This document shows positions 42,097 to 51,039 of a stretch of DNA of 64,000 nt, one piece after another. The first letter of the stretch is position 1. Every line of letters starts with the position of its first letter. The position numbers were made by a program, and so were the translations under genes. Source of the DNA: CAZMUQ01 sp964569845 (GTDB taxonomy: Archaea > Thermoproteota > Bathyarchaeia > Hecatellales > Hecatellaceae); the NCBI GenBank assembly GCA_964569845.1, contig CAZMUQ010000001.1, positions 1 through 64,000 on the forward strand, written 5' to 3'. The notes beneath the pieces are model-generated. The model did no database searches. It saw only the letters and a list, made by a program, of their open reading frames with translations, and had not been told where the DNA came from.

Positions 42097-43551
42097 TTGG
42101 TTAGTCTGAAGGTGAAGAGAGATAAGTGGCTTAACCAGTTTAGTGAATGGTACCAGTATATTATTGAAAATGCTGGGCTTATAGATTATAGGTATCCTAT
42201 AAAGGGTTGTGGCGTTTGGCTTCCTTATGGTTTTAAGATAAGAAAGAATGTTTTATCAATAATACGTAGACTTTTAGATGAAACAGGGCATGAGGAAGTT
42301 CTTTTTCCTTTAATGATAACTTCTGAGATGCTCAGTAAAGAGTCCGAACATGTTAGAAGCTTTGAAAATCAGGTATTTTGGGTAACTCATGCTGGAGAAA
42401 AAGAGCTAAATGAGAAGCTTGCATTAAGACCAACAAGCGAAACAGCTATTGCTCCTATGCTAAAATTATGGATACGTTCTCATGCAGATTTACCAAAGAA
42501 AATTTATCAAATTGTAAGTGTCTTCCGATATGAAACAAAAGCAACAAGACCATTAATACGAATGAGAGAGATAACAACGTTTAAAGAAGCACATACTTTT
42601 CATGAATCTCTTGAAGATGCAGAAAGGCAAATTAATGAGGCTGTAGAGATTTACAAGAAATTTTTTGATAGTCTTGGGATACCCTACCTAATATCTAGAA
42701 GACCTGAATGGGATAAGTTTGCGGGGGCATCCTATTCGATAGCTTTTGATACAATACTTCCTGACGGGCGAACTCTACAAATAGGTACAATCCATAATCT
42801 TAACCAGAATTTTTCAAAAGCTTTTGAAATAACCTTTGAGAAGAGGGATGGTACAAGGGATTTTGTGTGGCAAACATGTTATGGTATTTCTGAGAGGGTT
42901 ATTGCATCCTTAATAGCTGTTCATGGAGATGACCATGGACTTGTTCTCCCACCAAAGGTTGCTCCTATACAAGTTGTGATTATACCTATACCGTACAAGG
43001 GTTATGAGGAGGATGTTAATAGGAAATGTATAAATGCTAGGGATCAGCTTAAAAATGCTAACATAAGGGTTGTAGAAGATTTCAGAGAAAAGCTTACACC
43101 AGGTTCAAAATTTTTTGAATGGGAGTTAAAGGGAGTTCCTGTAAGAGTTGAGGTAGGGCCTCAAGATGTAAAAAATAAAACTGTAACGCTTGTTAGAAGG
43201 GATACTCTTGAGAGAAGAGTTGTTGGTGACGATGTTCTTGTTGAAAATGTTTTAAAGATATTTGATGATATTGAAGAAAACCTGAGAAGAAGGGCATTAG
43301 AATTTCAGTTAAGCCGTGTTTATAGGGCTAAAAGTGTTGAAGAAATTATCGGTATGCTAAGTAAAGGTGTATTTGTTTTTGAAGTTGAATGGTGCGGAAA
43401 GGATGAATGTGGCTTAATGTTGGAAGAAAAGACAAATTTAAATGTTTTAGGTATCCCTATTGATAAAAGCCTTGATGATAAAGAAGAAAAAAGGTGTATA
43501 ATATGTGGAGAAAAAGCTAAACTTATGATTAGGCTTGCAAAATCATATTAG
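42097..43551 (+). CDS. proS: Prolyl-tRNA synthetase, archaeal type
   Basis: 484 residues, TTG start. Class II core: LRPTSETAIAPMLKLW (motif 2 region), RYETKATRPLIRMREI, FKEAHTFHESLED, and SYSIAFDTILPDGRTLQIG. An anticodon-binding domain follows, then a C-terminal zinc-binding extension (WCGKDECGLML; RCIICGEKAKLM) ending in Tyr, which marks the archaeal/eukaryotic type. No editing insertion. Confidence 0.95.
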   Translation: MVSLKVKRDKWLNQFSEWYQYIIENAGLIDYRYPIKGCGVWLPYGFKIRKNVLSIIRRLLDETGHEEVLFPLMITSEMLSKESEHVRSFENQVFWVTHAGEKELNEKLALRPTSETAIAPMLKLWIRSHADLPKKIYQIVSVFRYETKATRPLIRMREITTFKEAHTFHESLEDAERQINEAVEIYKKFFDSLGIPYLISRRPEWDKFAGASYSIAFDTILPDGRTLQIGTIHNLNQNFSKAFEITFEKRDGTRDFVWQTCYGISERVIASLIAVHGDDHGLVLPPKVAPIQVVIIPIPYKGYEEDVNRKCINARDQLKNANIRVVEDFREKLTPGSKFFEWELKGVPVRVEVGPQDVKNKTVTLVRRDTLERRVVGDDVLVENVLKIFDDIEENLRRRALEFQLSRVYRAKSVEEIIGMLSKGVFVFEVEWCGKDECGLMLEEKTNLNVLGIPIDKSLDDKEEKRCIICGEKAKLMIRLAKSY

Positions 43552-43623
43552 TTTATTAAGGAGAAATTCTAACTATTCTTTTTGGACATGAAGGTAAGAC
43601 TTGTATATATGGAGTAGTTAATA

Positions 43624-43908
43624 ATGCCTAAAAAGAGAAAAAGTAGGGGAAGAGCAAAAGGCGGAAAAGGAAGAAGCGAACTTATTCACTGTGATGGATG
43701 CGGATGTCTTGTTCCAAGAGATAAAGTTAAAAAAGTTACTAGATGGATGTCGCTTGTAGACCCATCTTTAGCAAAGGAATTGAAAGCCCAAGGAGCATAC
43801 ATTCCAAGAGAAAGAGTTACAAAATACTATTGTGTATCATGTGCAGTTTATCGTGGCATCGTGAAAGTTAGGTCTAGAGAGGAAAGAAAAATCTCCAAGC
43901 CGCTATAA
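43624..43908 (+). CDS. rps26e: Ribosomal protein eS26
   Basis: 94 residues. Basic N-terminus (PKKRKSRGRAKGGKGRSE), then the zinc ligands in IHCDGCGCLVPRDK and YYCVSCAVYRGIVKVRS. eS26 is confined to part of the archaea (mainly TACK and relatives) and eukaryotes, so it is useful for placing the organism. A TATA-like TGTATATAT lies about 20 bases before the ATG. Confidence 0.93.
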   Translation: MPKKRKSRGRAKGGKGRSELIHCDGCGCLVPRDKVKKVTRWMSLVDPSLAKELKAQGAYIPRERVTKYYCVSCAVYRGIVKVRSREERKISKPL

Positions 43909-43958
43909 GCTTAAATCATAACTTTAACTAGTTTAGAATACCTCTTGGACTGTAAATT

Positions 43959-44285
43959 ATGAGTGTTAAAAGGCTTGTTTCAAAGTTAACTAAAGAGAAT
44001 CTTTGGCTTTATATTTTGACGGAGCTTTCAAAAAAGTCTATGTATGCATATGAGATTGCAAGGGTTTTAAAGGAGAAATATGAAATACCTGTTGCAACTG
44101 TTACAACCTACATTGTTTTATATAAGATGGAGAGAGAAGGGCTTATCAAGAAAAGGAATAGTGGAGGAATGCTTGGAAGAAAGTATTACGTAATTACTGA
44201 AAAAGGAGCTACAGCACTAGTTGATGGAAAAAAGTTTCTAGATAGAGTTATTAAGATGCTTGAAGAAGAGAAAGTAGAAAGTTAA
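43959..44285 (+). CDS. PadR-like winged-helix transcription regulator
   Basis: 108 residues. Winged helix of the PadR family: LWLYILTELSKKSMYAYEIARVL, a recognition helix in VPVATVTTYIVLYKMEREGLI (read as two parts), wing KKRNSGGMLGRKYYVITEKG, and a short dimerisation helix. Ligand and targets unknown. The adjacent CDP-alcohol phosphotransferase converges on it. Confidence 0.82.
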   Translation: MSVKRLVSKLTKENLWLYILTELSKKSMYAYEIARVLKEKYEIPVATVTTYIVLYKMEREGLIKKRNSGGMLGRKYYVITEKGATALVDGKKFLDRVIKMLEEEKVES

Positions 44286-44288
44286 CTA

Positions 44289-44879
44289 TTATCTTAAAAT
44301 TTTACTAACATAGATCACTCTATGAAGTACTGTTAGATTTGTGAGTAAAGCTAAAATTATGATTCCTATTTCAGGGTGAAGAAGAATAGTAGTTAAAATT
44401 AAAATAATTAACCTTTCAGGTCTTTCAATCAAGCCAACACCCTCCAATTTAATGTTTAAACTTTCAGCCTTAGCTCTCACATAACTTGTAAGAATAGACC
44501 CAGCTATTGTTGCTAACCCCCAAAAAAATAAAGGTAAAAGTATGATAGTATCCATATAATAGATTGTTATGGCTGACATTACAATTATGTCTGAGTATCT
44601 ATCAATAATTGAATCTAAAAAGTTACCTAAAATAGTCTCCATTTTTCCTACTCTTGCAATTACTCCATCCAACATATCACAAAAGCCTGAAAGAGAAAGA
44701 AAAAAAGCTGCAAATAAAAGGCAACTTAGCGTTGAGGCATAAAGGTAAAAAAGAGCCGCAGTAATGGAGAAAGTTAAATTTAAAAGTGTTAAAGTTGTAG
44801 GTGTAAAACCAACCTTTATTAGAAATTTAGCTGGTTTTGTAAGTTTTTCTTCAACTTTCTTCTTAATTCTTGTGAGCAA
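44289..44879 (-). CDS. CDP-alcohol phosphatidyltransferase, probable archaetidylinositol phosphate synthase
   Basis: 196 residues, TTG start, several membrane helices. The complete family signature is present: DMLDGVIAR, eight residues, G, three residues, D, three residues, D (GNFLDSIIDRYSD). GLIERPERLIILILT near the C-terminus is typical of the archaeal inositol-phosphate branch, which makes archaetidylinositol phosphate from CDP-archaeol and inositol 1-phosphate. The head-group assignment is inference. Confidence 0.85.
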   Translation of the reverse strand: MLTRIKKKVEEKLTKPAKFLIKVGFTPTTLTLLNLTFSITAALFYLYASTLSCLLFAAFFLSLSGFCDMLDGVIARVGKMETILGNFLDSIIDRYSDIIVMSAITIYYMDTIILLPLFFWGLATIAGSILTSYVRAKAESLNIKLEGVGLIERPERLIILILTTILLHPEIGIIILALLTNLTVLHRVIYVSKILR

Positions 44880-45005
44880 TACTTCTCACTTATACTGTAA
44901 AATCATGTTTCTCTTTTCTACTTAAAAATTTGACCTAAAAAGTTAAGATACAGATTATGAATTTTTATTATCTATAAAGAAAATTTTGTAAAAGTGTGTA
45001 ATGTC

Positions 45006-45212
45006 ATGGGTAAGGTAAGCTCAGGTATTAAATGTAGCGTGGTTGGATGCGAGGAGAACGCTATTAGGGCTATTTCTGCTGAAAAAGCTCAGCTTGGAGG
45101 TTTAAATATAATTGGTGGTAAGAAGGCTTATCTATGTAAATCTCATTATAAGCAGTTTAAAAAGAAGCTTAAAAAAGAGAAGATTATTGAAAAGTGGAGG
45201 TGGAGTAGGTAG
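45006..45212 (+). CDS. Small zinc-finger-like conserved protein
   Basis: 68 residues from ATG 45006, chosen over GTG 44994 because a TATA-like TTATCTATAAAG lies about 30 bases upstream. A likely zinc site is made by CSVVGCEE at the N-terminus and LCKSHYK later, followed by a very basic tail (QFKKKLKKEKIIEKWRWSR). A nucleic-acid or ribosome-linked role is possible. ThrRS starts 10 bases downstream, implying co-transcription. Confidence 0.6.
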   Translation: MGKVSSGIKCSVVGCEENAIRAISAEKAQLGGLNIIGGKKAYLCKSHYKQFKKKLKKEKIIEKWRWSR

Positions 45213-45222
45213 GCGGTTTTAA

Positions 45223-47064
45223 ATGAGAATACTCTTCATTCATGCAGACAAATTTAGCTATATTGCTAAAGAAAAAGCATTAAAAGAAGCTGAAGATCTG
45301 AATGAAAATAGTAAATCATATTCAACATCTGAAGTTTTGGTAGTTTTTTGTGCTGTAGAAAAAGTTGATGAAAAAAACCCAGAACAAATAGTAGAAAGAG
45401 CAGTAGATACTATTAAAGATGTTGCTGAAACTGTTAAAGCAGAAAATATTGTTATTTATCCTTATGCCCACCTTTCATCCGAACTTGCATCACCATCAAA
45501 TGCAAAAAAAATCCTTAAAGCATTAGAGGAAACACTTAGTAAAGTAAATTTTAATGTTAATCTTGCTCCTTTTGGTTGGTATAAAAGCTTTAGTATAGAA
45601 TGTAAAGGACATCCTCTCTCAGAACTTTCACGTACAATAACACCTGAAGACGTTACGTATCTTAAACCATCACAAAAAAATATCTATAAGGTCTTAACTC
45701 CAAAAATGGAGATTATAGACCCTGTTTATTACCAGTTTAAAGATGGTGAAGAAGAATTTAAGATTCTTGTCCTAAAGGAAGCCTTAGGAAGAGAACTGCC
45801 AGGTGGGGAAAAACCAAAATTTCTTGATTACTGTAAAAAGTTTGGTATTGAGTGGGAACAGTTTTCTGATGTTGGCCACATGAGGTATGGTCCTGAGGCT
45901 AGCTTAATCTTTGAGCTTGTATCAGATTATGCATCTAAACTTGTTGATTCTTTAGGAATTTCCGTGTATCATGTTCGTGGAACAAATATGTTTGATCTTT
46001 CAATTCCGGCAGTTAATGAACATGCTAAACTTTTTGGTGGAAGACTTTATGAGATACGAACAGATAAACGAAGGTTAGTTTTAAGGTATGCTGCATGCCA
46101 TCAGCAATTTGCAATGGTTAAAGATTGGATTATTAGCTATAAAGATTTACCATTTGGAGTTTATGAGCTTGCTGATAGTTACAGATTTGAGCAGGAGGGT
46201 GAACTTTTACTTTGCTTTAGAGTTAGAAAACTCCACATGCCAGATCTACATATATTTTGTAAAGATATTGAGGAAGCTAAGTTTTTTGCTTTAAAAGTGC
46301 ATGAAAAAATATATGATGAAATTAAGAAGCTTAAAAGGGATTATGTTTCCTTGTACAATACAACTGAGAGCTTTTTTAATAGAAATATAGATTTCTTTAA
46401 AAAGCTTGTTGAAATTGAAGGTAAACCTATACTCCTATGTTTTGTTCCTGAAAATATCTACTACTGGGTTTTAAATGTTGAATATCACATAATTGATGAA
46501 CTTAAACGTCCAAGAGAAATTGCAACATTTCAAATAGATGTTGGAAATGCAAAAAGATTTAACATTACATATACCACCTCAAGCGGAGATAAAGCTTACC
46601 CAATAATAATTCATACCGCCCTTATAGGCACTATTGAAAGATACATTTTCACAATTCTTGATTCTGCTGTGAAAGATGAAAAATTAGGAAAATTACCAAT
46701 GCTTCCAGTATGGCTTTCACCAGTTCAAGTTAGAATTATACCCATTTCAAGGGATCAACTTAACTTTTCACTAAAAATTTTGGAGGAGCTTGAAAAGGAG
46801 AAAATTAGAGTTGATATTGATGATTTAGACGAAACTTTAGCAAAAAAGGTTAGAAGAGCTGAAATGTCTTGGATACCGTATATTGTTGTTATTGGAGATG
46901 AGGAAGTTAAAAGTGGGAGGTTTGATGTAAGGTTTAGGGAAACTGGTACTCGCAAAAAAATTAACTTAAAAGAACTTATTAGTGAAGTAAAAAGTAAAAT
47001 TGATGGATATCCTTGGAGACCGCTACATTTACCAAGGCAAGTTAGTTTAAGACCAGTATATTAG
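45223..47064 (+). CDS. thrS: Threonyl-tRNA synthetase, archaeal type
   Basis: 613 residues. The N-terminal domain (about 1-145, MRILFIHADKFSYIAKEKA, YPYAHLSSELASPSNA) is the archaeal D-aminoacyl-tRNA-deacylase-like editing domain that clears Ser-tRNA-Thr. The class II core has the zinc ligands Cys in RYAACHQQFAM, His in MPDLHIF and His in IIHTALIGTIERYI, plus YRFEQEGELLLCFRVRKL. A C-terminal anticodon-binding domain completes it. Confidence 0.95.
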   Translation: MRILFIHADKFSYIAKEKALKEAEDLNENSKSYSTSEVLVVFCAVEKVDEKNPEQIVERAVDTIKDVAETVKAENIVIYPYAHLSSELASPSNAKKILKALEETLSKVNFNVNLAPFGWYKSFSIECKGHPLSELSRTITPEDVTYLKPSQKNIYKVLTPKMEIIDPVYYQFKDGEEEFKILVLKEALGRELPGGEKPKFLDYCKKFGIEWEQFSDVGHMRYGPEASLIFELVSDYASKLVDSLGISVYHVRGTNMFDLSIPAVNEHAKLFGGRLYEIRTDKRRLVLRYAACHQQFAMVKDWIISYKDLPFGVYELADSYRFEQEGELLLCFRVRKLHMPDLHIFCKDIEEAKFFALKVHEKIYDEIKKLKRDYVSLYNTTESFFNRNIDFFKKLVEIEGKPILLCFVPENIYYWVLNVEYHIIDELKRPREIATFQIDVGNAKRFNITYTTSSGDKAYPIIIHTALIGTIERYIFTILDSAVKDEKLGKLPMLPVWLSPVQVRIIPISRDQLNFSLKILEELEKEKIRVDIDDLDETLAKKVRRAEMSWIPYIVVIGDEEVKSGRFDVRFRETGTRKKINLKELISEVKSKIDGYPWRPLHLPRQVSLRPVY

Positions 47065-47077
47065 AGGTTTAAAGTGG

Positions 47078-47851
47078 TTGAAGCTGGATAACAACAAGAT
47101 CGAAATTATAGGTGTTAAAGGTATTCCCTTAATTAAGCCTGGAGATGATGTAGCAAAGATTATTTGTAAAGCTATTAAAAAACAAGGATTAAAAATCGAG
47201 AATGAGGATATCTTAGTTATTTCCCAAACAATAGTTTCAAAAGCTGAAGGGTCAATTTTCAGGCTTAAAAATATTAAGCCAAGTATTCAAGCAAAAATAA
47301 TTTCTGAGCTTACATCTAAACCTTCAGAAGTTGTTGAAGTAGTTCTAAGAGAGTCAAAACGAATTATTAGGCTTAGAGGTCAAAATTTAATAACTCAGAC
47401 AAAACACGGATTTATTTGTGCAAATTCAGGAGTAGATGTGTCTAACGTTTCCGGCGGAGATATGGTTACAACACTACCAAAAAATCCTGATGAATCAGCT
47501 AAGAAAATCAGAAATAAAATTAAAAAAATAACTGGTAAAGATGTTGCTGTAATAATCTCAGATACGTCTGGTAGACCTTTAAGAATAGGTCAAGTTAATA
47601 TTGCTATAGGAGTTTCAGGGTTAAATCCCATTCTTGATAGGAGAGGTGAAAAAGACCTTTTTGGTTATACCTTGAAGGTTAAACAGATAGCAATAGCTGA
47701 TGAGCTTGCATCAGCCGCAGAGCTTGTTATGGGTGAGGCTGACGAGGGAGTTCCTGTAGCAATAATTAGGGGTTACAAAAAGTACGTTAAAAGTGATAAT
47801 GCTAAAGCTTCAATGTTAGCCAGACCAATAAAAGACGACTTATTTGTTTAG
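47078..47851 (+). CDS. cofE: Coenzyme F420-0:L-glutamate ligase
   Basis: 257 residues, TTG start. CofE features: EIIGVKGIPLIKPGDDVAKI, ENEDILVISQTIVSKAEG, HGFICANSGVDVSNV, VAVIISDTSGRPLRIGQVNIA, GVSGLNPILDRRGEKDLFG and LASAAELVMGEADEGVPVAI. It adds glutamates to F420-0, so the organism probably makes the deazaflavin F420. The stop overlaps the convergent lysJ stop by 4 bases. Confidence 0.93.
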   Translation: MKLDNNKIEIIGVKGIPLIKPGDDVAKIICKAIKKQGLKIENEDILVISQTIVSKAEGSIFRLKNIKPSIQAKIISELTSKPSEVVEVVLRESKRIIRLRGQNLITQTKHGFICANSGVDVSNVSGGDMVTTLPKNPDESAKKIRNKIKKITGKDVAVIISDTSGRPLRIGQVNIAIGVSGLNPILDRRGEKDLFGYTLKVKQIAIADELASAAELVMGEADEGVPVAIIRGYKKYVKSDNAKASMLARPIKDDLFV

Positions 47852-49050
47852 CCAAAAGTTTTTCTTTCTTTTTCTTTTAAGCAACTTCTTAAAACATCAA
47901 CTACAAGGTTTAACTGTTCTTTTGTAACCTTATACGATGGTAAAAATCTTAGAATATTTCTTCCTGAACTTAAAACTATAACTCCTCTTTCCTGCATACA
48001 TTCTATAACATCAAGAACATCAAATCTTAATTCAACAGCAACCATAAGCCCTAATCCTCTAATTTCCCTAACAATCTTAAATTCTCCACAGGAGCTTTTC
48101 AAAATATTTATAAAGTATTCTCCAAGTTTTGATGCTACTTCCCATGCTTTTTCTTCAACCAAGACATCTATAGTTGCTGAGGCAGCTGCACATGCTAAAG
48201 GATTTCCGCCAAATGTACTTGAATGTTCTCCAACTTTTAAACTTAGCATTATATCCTCCCTACCTATGGTAATTCCTATAGGTACACCTCCCCCTGCAGC
48301 TTTAGCTAAGCAAAGAATATCTGGAATAGTGTTCCAATGTTCAAAAGCAAACATTTTACCTGTTCTCGCAAATCCTGTTTGGACCTCATCAAAAATTAAA
48401 ATTAAATCTTTTTCGTCAGCAATTTCCCTTAACCGTTTAAGGTACCCTTCAGGCGAAATATAAACTCCTGCTTCCCCCTGAATAGGTTCAACAATTATTG
48501 CTGCAGTATCACTAGTAATAGATTTTTCAACTTTTTCAGCATCACCAAAAGGAACAAACTTTACATTTGGAATTAGAGGTTCAAAAGATGCTCTATACTT
48601 TTGACTCCATGTTACTGAGAGAGCACCAAGTGTTTTACCGTGGTAACTTCTAACCATTGCAATAATTTCCTTTTTTCCTGTAAATTTTCTAGCAAATTTT
48701 AGTGCAGCCTCTACAGCTTCAGCTCCACTATTTGATAAAAAAACTTTACGTAAATTTGCAGGTACAATTTTAGATAATCTTTTTAAAAATTGAGCTCTAG
48801 CTTCATTATAAAGTGAACAGTGGCATGAAATAAGTTTCTCAGCCTGATTTTTTATCGCCTCAATAATTTTTGTGTTTGAATGTCCAACAAAAGCTGCACC
48901 ATAACCTGCCATACAATCTACATATTGCTTACCGTTAACATCCCAAATTGTAGAATCCTTTCCTTGTGCAACCACAATACCTCTTTTGTGGTATACATTT
49001 GCTAAATATTTGTCTTCAATCTCTATGATTTCATTCCTACTCATATGCAA
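47848..49050 (-). CDS. lysJ: LysW-lysine / LysW-ornithine aminotransferase
   Basis: About 400 residues (start GTG/ATG at 49050 or ATG at 49044). Class III aminotransferase: MAGYGAAFVGHSN, LSNSGAEAVEAALKFARKF, FDEVQTGFARTGKMFAFEHW, catalytic Lys in LCLAKAAGGGVPIG, and STFGGNPLACAAA. It is the acetylornithine/LysJ type and lies downstream of lysZ with a 14-base overlap. It would transaminate the LysW-bound semialdehyde in lysine, and possibly arginine, synthesis. Confidence 0.92.
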   Translation of the reverse strand: MHMSRNEIIEIEDKYLANVYHKRGIVVAQGKDSTIWDVNGKQYVDCMAGYGAAFVGHSNTKIIEAIKNQAEKLISCHCSLYNEARAQFLKRLSKIVPANLRKVFLSNSGAEAVEAALKFARKFTGKKEIIAMVRSYHGKTLGALSVTWSQKYRASFEPLIPNVKFVPFGDAEKVEKSITSDTAAIIVEPIQGEAGVYISPEGYLKRLREIADEKDLILIFDEVQTGFARTGKMFAFEHWNTIPDILCLAKAAGGGVPIGITIGREDIMLSLKVGEHSSTFGGNPLACAAASATIDVLVEEKAWEVASKLGEYFINILKSSCGEFKIVREIRGLGLMVAVELRFDVLDVIECMQERGVIVLSSGRNILRFLPSYKVTKEQLNLVVDVLRSCLKEKERKTFG

Positions 49051-49867
49051 TTAGAGTTCCCACCTTACGGTTTAAAGCTAAACTTAGAGGGTTATTTATA
49101 AGACCTGAAGTTATAAAAACATTTTTAACACCTGCCTCCAAAGCTTCAACAGCAGCATAAACCTTTTTCTTCATTCCATGACCTATTAATGAAATTTTTT
49201 CTTTAGCCTCTGTTACACTTATTCTTGGAATAACATTTCCATCAAGTATTAAACCACTAACATCTGTGCAAATTATCATTCCGTCGGCTTTTAAAGCTGC
49301 AGCAATATATGCAGCAGCTCGGTCACTATCAACATTTAAGAGATTGTATTCATCATCCATTGCTATTGGTGCAACAACAGGAAGATAGTTTAAATCTAAT
49401 AGAATGTTTAAAAGTTTAACGTTCACAGATTCAATTTTACCTGTGTAACCTCCATCAATAGCAATCTTTCTTCCTCTTTCATCTAAGATTATAAGCTTCT
49501 TTTTTCTTACAGCCTTTAAAAGAAAACCATCAACACCACTAAGACCCACAGCTTTAATGTTGTTTTGATGAAGAGATGCTACAATCTGCTTGTTTATTTT
49601 CCCAGCCATAACCATTGTATAAATTTCCATTGTTTCCTTGTCAGTATAACGGCTACGCATACCGTCAGGGGAAACAATAAACTTTTGTTGTTTACCCATT
49701 GCTTCAGCAACTTGAGTTACAATATCAGCTCCACCATGAACAAGAACAACCCTATTATTCATGTAGAGATTTTTAAGATCTTCTTTAAACTCTTCAGGAA
49801 ACTTTGACTTTAAAATACTTCCACCAATCTTAACTACAAAAGTTTTAGGCTGCACTTTTACTTTCAC
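49037..49867 (-). CDS. lysZ: LysW-aminoadipate (or LysW-glutamate) kinase
   Basis: 276 residues, GTG start. Amino-acid-kinase fold of the ArgB/LysZ type: FVVKIGGSILKSKFPEEF, VVLVHGGADIVTQVAEAMG, AVGLSGVDGFLLKA, NVDSDRAAAYIAAALKADG and GHGMKKKVYAAVEALEAG. It phosphorylates the gamma or delta carboxylate of the LysW-linked amino acid, ahead of reduction by LysY. Confidence 0.92.
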   Translation of the reverse strand: MKVKVQPKTFVVKIGGSILKSKFPEEFKEDLKNLYMNNRVVLVHGGADIVTQVAEAMGKQQKFIVSPDGMRSRYTDKETMEIYTMVMAGKINKQIVASLHQNNIKAVGLSGVDGFLLKAVRKKKLIILDERGRKIAIDGGYTGKIESVNVKLLNILLDLNYLPVVAPIAMDDEYNLLNVDSDRAAAYIAAALKADGMIICTDVSGLILDGNVIPRISVTEAKEKISLIGHGMKKKVYAAVEALEAGVKNVFITSGLINNPLSLALNRKVGTLIAYE

Positions 49868-49972
49868 CTAAAACATCAAAAGTTTAGCATGAACATTCCT
49901 AAAAAGATTTTTACCTTATTTAAATCTTAGCATAAAATTTTTAACTCTATTGTTAAGTTTAAATTCAAGTTG

Positions 49973-50257
49973 ATGCCCTTGGCTTCCTTGAAGTGGAAAT
50001 ACTTTGTAGACCTTATACTTATTGTAAGTTTCATGGTTTCATCAATAACTGGTTTTATATTGCTTATTAGGTGGTTAAGTGGTATCCTATTTTTTAGTGT
50101 TAAGGGTTTAGGGTTAAATCAGCTTTTTAAGCTTCCAGCATTTCTTCTTCATATTGGCTCAAGTGTTATCTTTTTTATTTTCTCATTAATTCATTTAAAG
50201 TTTAATTATAGATGGATAAGTAGTGCAACGAAGAAGCTTCTTAAGAAGGAAGCATAA
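49973..50257 (+). CDS. Small membrane protein, DUF4405-like
   Basis: 94 residues from ATG 49973 (a TTG directly precedes it). Two or three membrane helices: DLILIVSFMVSSITGFILLI and AFLLHIGSSVIFFIFSLIHL, with a conserved-looking HIGSS and IHLKFNYRW resembling DUF4405/cytochrome-b561-like helices. The histidines could bind heme, but that is inference. It lies alone, divergent from lysZ. Confidence 0.55.
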   Translation: MPLASLKWKYFVDLILIVSFMVSSITGFILLIRWLSGILFFSVKGLGLNQLFKLPAFLLHIGSSVIFFIFSLIHLKFNYRWISSATKKLLKKEA

Positions 50258-50313
50258 ATCTCCTAAACAAAAAATTTGTTTTTTAGGTTAAATTAAAACT
50301 TTAATTTTTTAAT

Positions 50314-51033
50314 CTACTTTTTCCACCGTTTTTCAATATCCTCCCTTTTAATACCAAATCTTTTTTCTAAAAATTCGTATGTCTTATTCAAGTTTTGCCT
50401 TAAATCTTCAATATTTCTTGGATCTTTATGAAGACATGAATATGGTGGAGAAGTTTGTCCTGGAATTGGTATAGCATAAATGTCCATTAAGCTACCTGTT
50501 CTATTTTCCCTAAATTTTATTTCTACTTTTTGGCCTATCCAAACTTCTGTTGGAGATGTTTCCAGTTGCATAGGTAATGCTGTATGTGCTCCATCAATTT
50601 GAACATACGCCAATACGAATGGTAGTTTATCTAAGAATGCATCAGCTGAAAATAGCATAATTGAGAATGTATGAACCTTACCAGTTAAAGGTAACTCAAC
50701 CCATTCTGTTTCAGCAACTTTGCAAGAAGGATTCCAGCAATGAGCTCTAGGAGGACAGTAAACAGTTTCACATCTTGGACATTTTGTTCCATAAAGTTTG
50801 CCGTCAATAAGTCCCCTAAAAAACTTTGAAACAAGCCCATAACTATGACGATAAAGGACACCATGTGGTCTATAAACAACCATAAACTCCTTTTCTACTG
50901 AATCTTCTATTCTTCCTGAGCCGCTTAAAGCTTTTAATATTTCATAACCTTTAACAGTCCAATTACCTTTCCTAGCATATTCTTCCCACTTTCCCCTAAT
51001 TTTTGATGCTTTATCTTCAATTATTTTTTCCAT
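50314..51033 (-). CDS. DUF35 OB-fold acyl-CoA-associated protein with extended N-terminus
   Basis: 239 residues. A helical N-terminal extension (about 1-85) precedes the rubredoxin-like zinc ribbon (KCPRCETVYCPPRAHCWNPSC region, about 94-115) and an OB domain (WVELPLTGKVHTFSIM, LPFVLAYVQIDGAHTALPMQ). In archaea DUF35 proteins form channelling complexes with thiolases (and HMG-CoA synthase), and BbsA/BbsB in benzylsuccinate degradation is a similar pair. The thiolase-like gene ends 6 bases upstream, so they almost surely form a complex. Confidence 0.85.
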   Translation of the reverse strand: MEKIIEDKASKIRGKWEEYARKGNWTVKGYEILKALSGSGRIEDSVEKEFMVVYRPHGVLYRHSYGLVSKFFRGLIDGKLYGTKCPRCETVYCPPRAHCWNPSCKVAETEWVELPLTGKVHTFSIMLFSADAFLDKLPFVLAYVQIDGAHTALPMQLETSPTEVWIGQKVEIKFRENRTGSLMDIYAIPIPGQTSPPYSCLHKDPRNIEDLRQNLNKTYEFLEKRFGIKREDIEKRWKK

Positions 51034-51039
51034 TTTAAT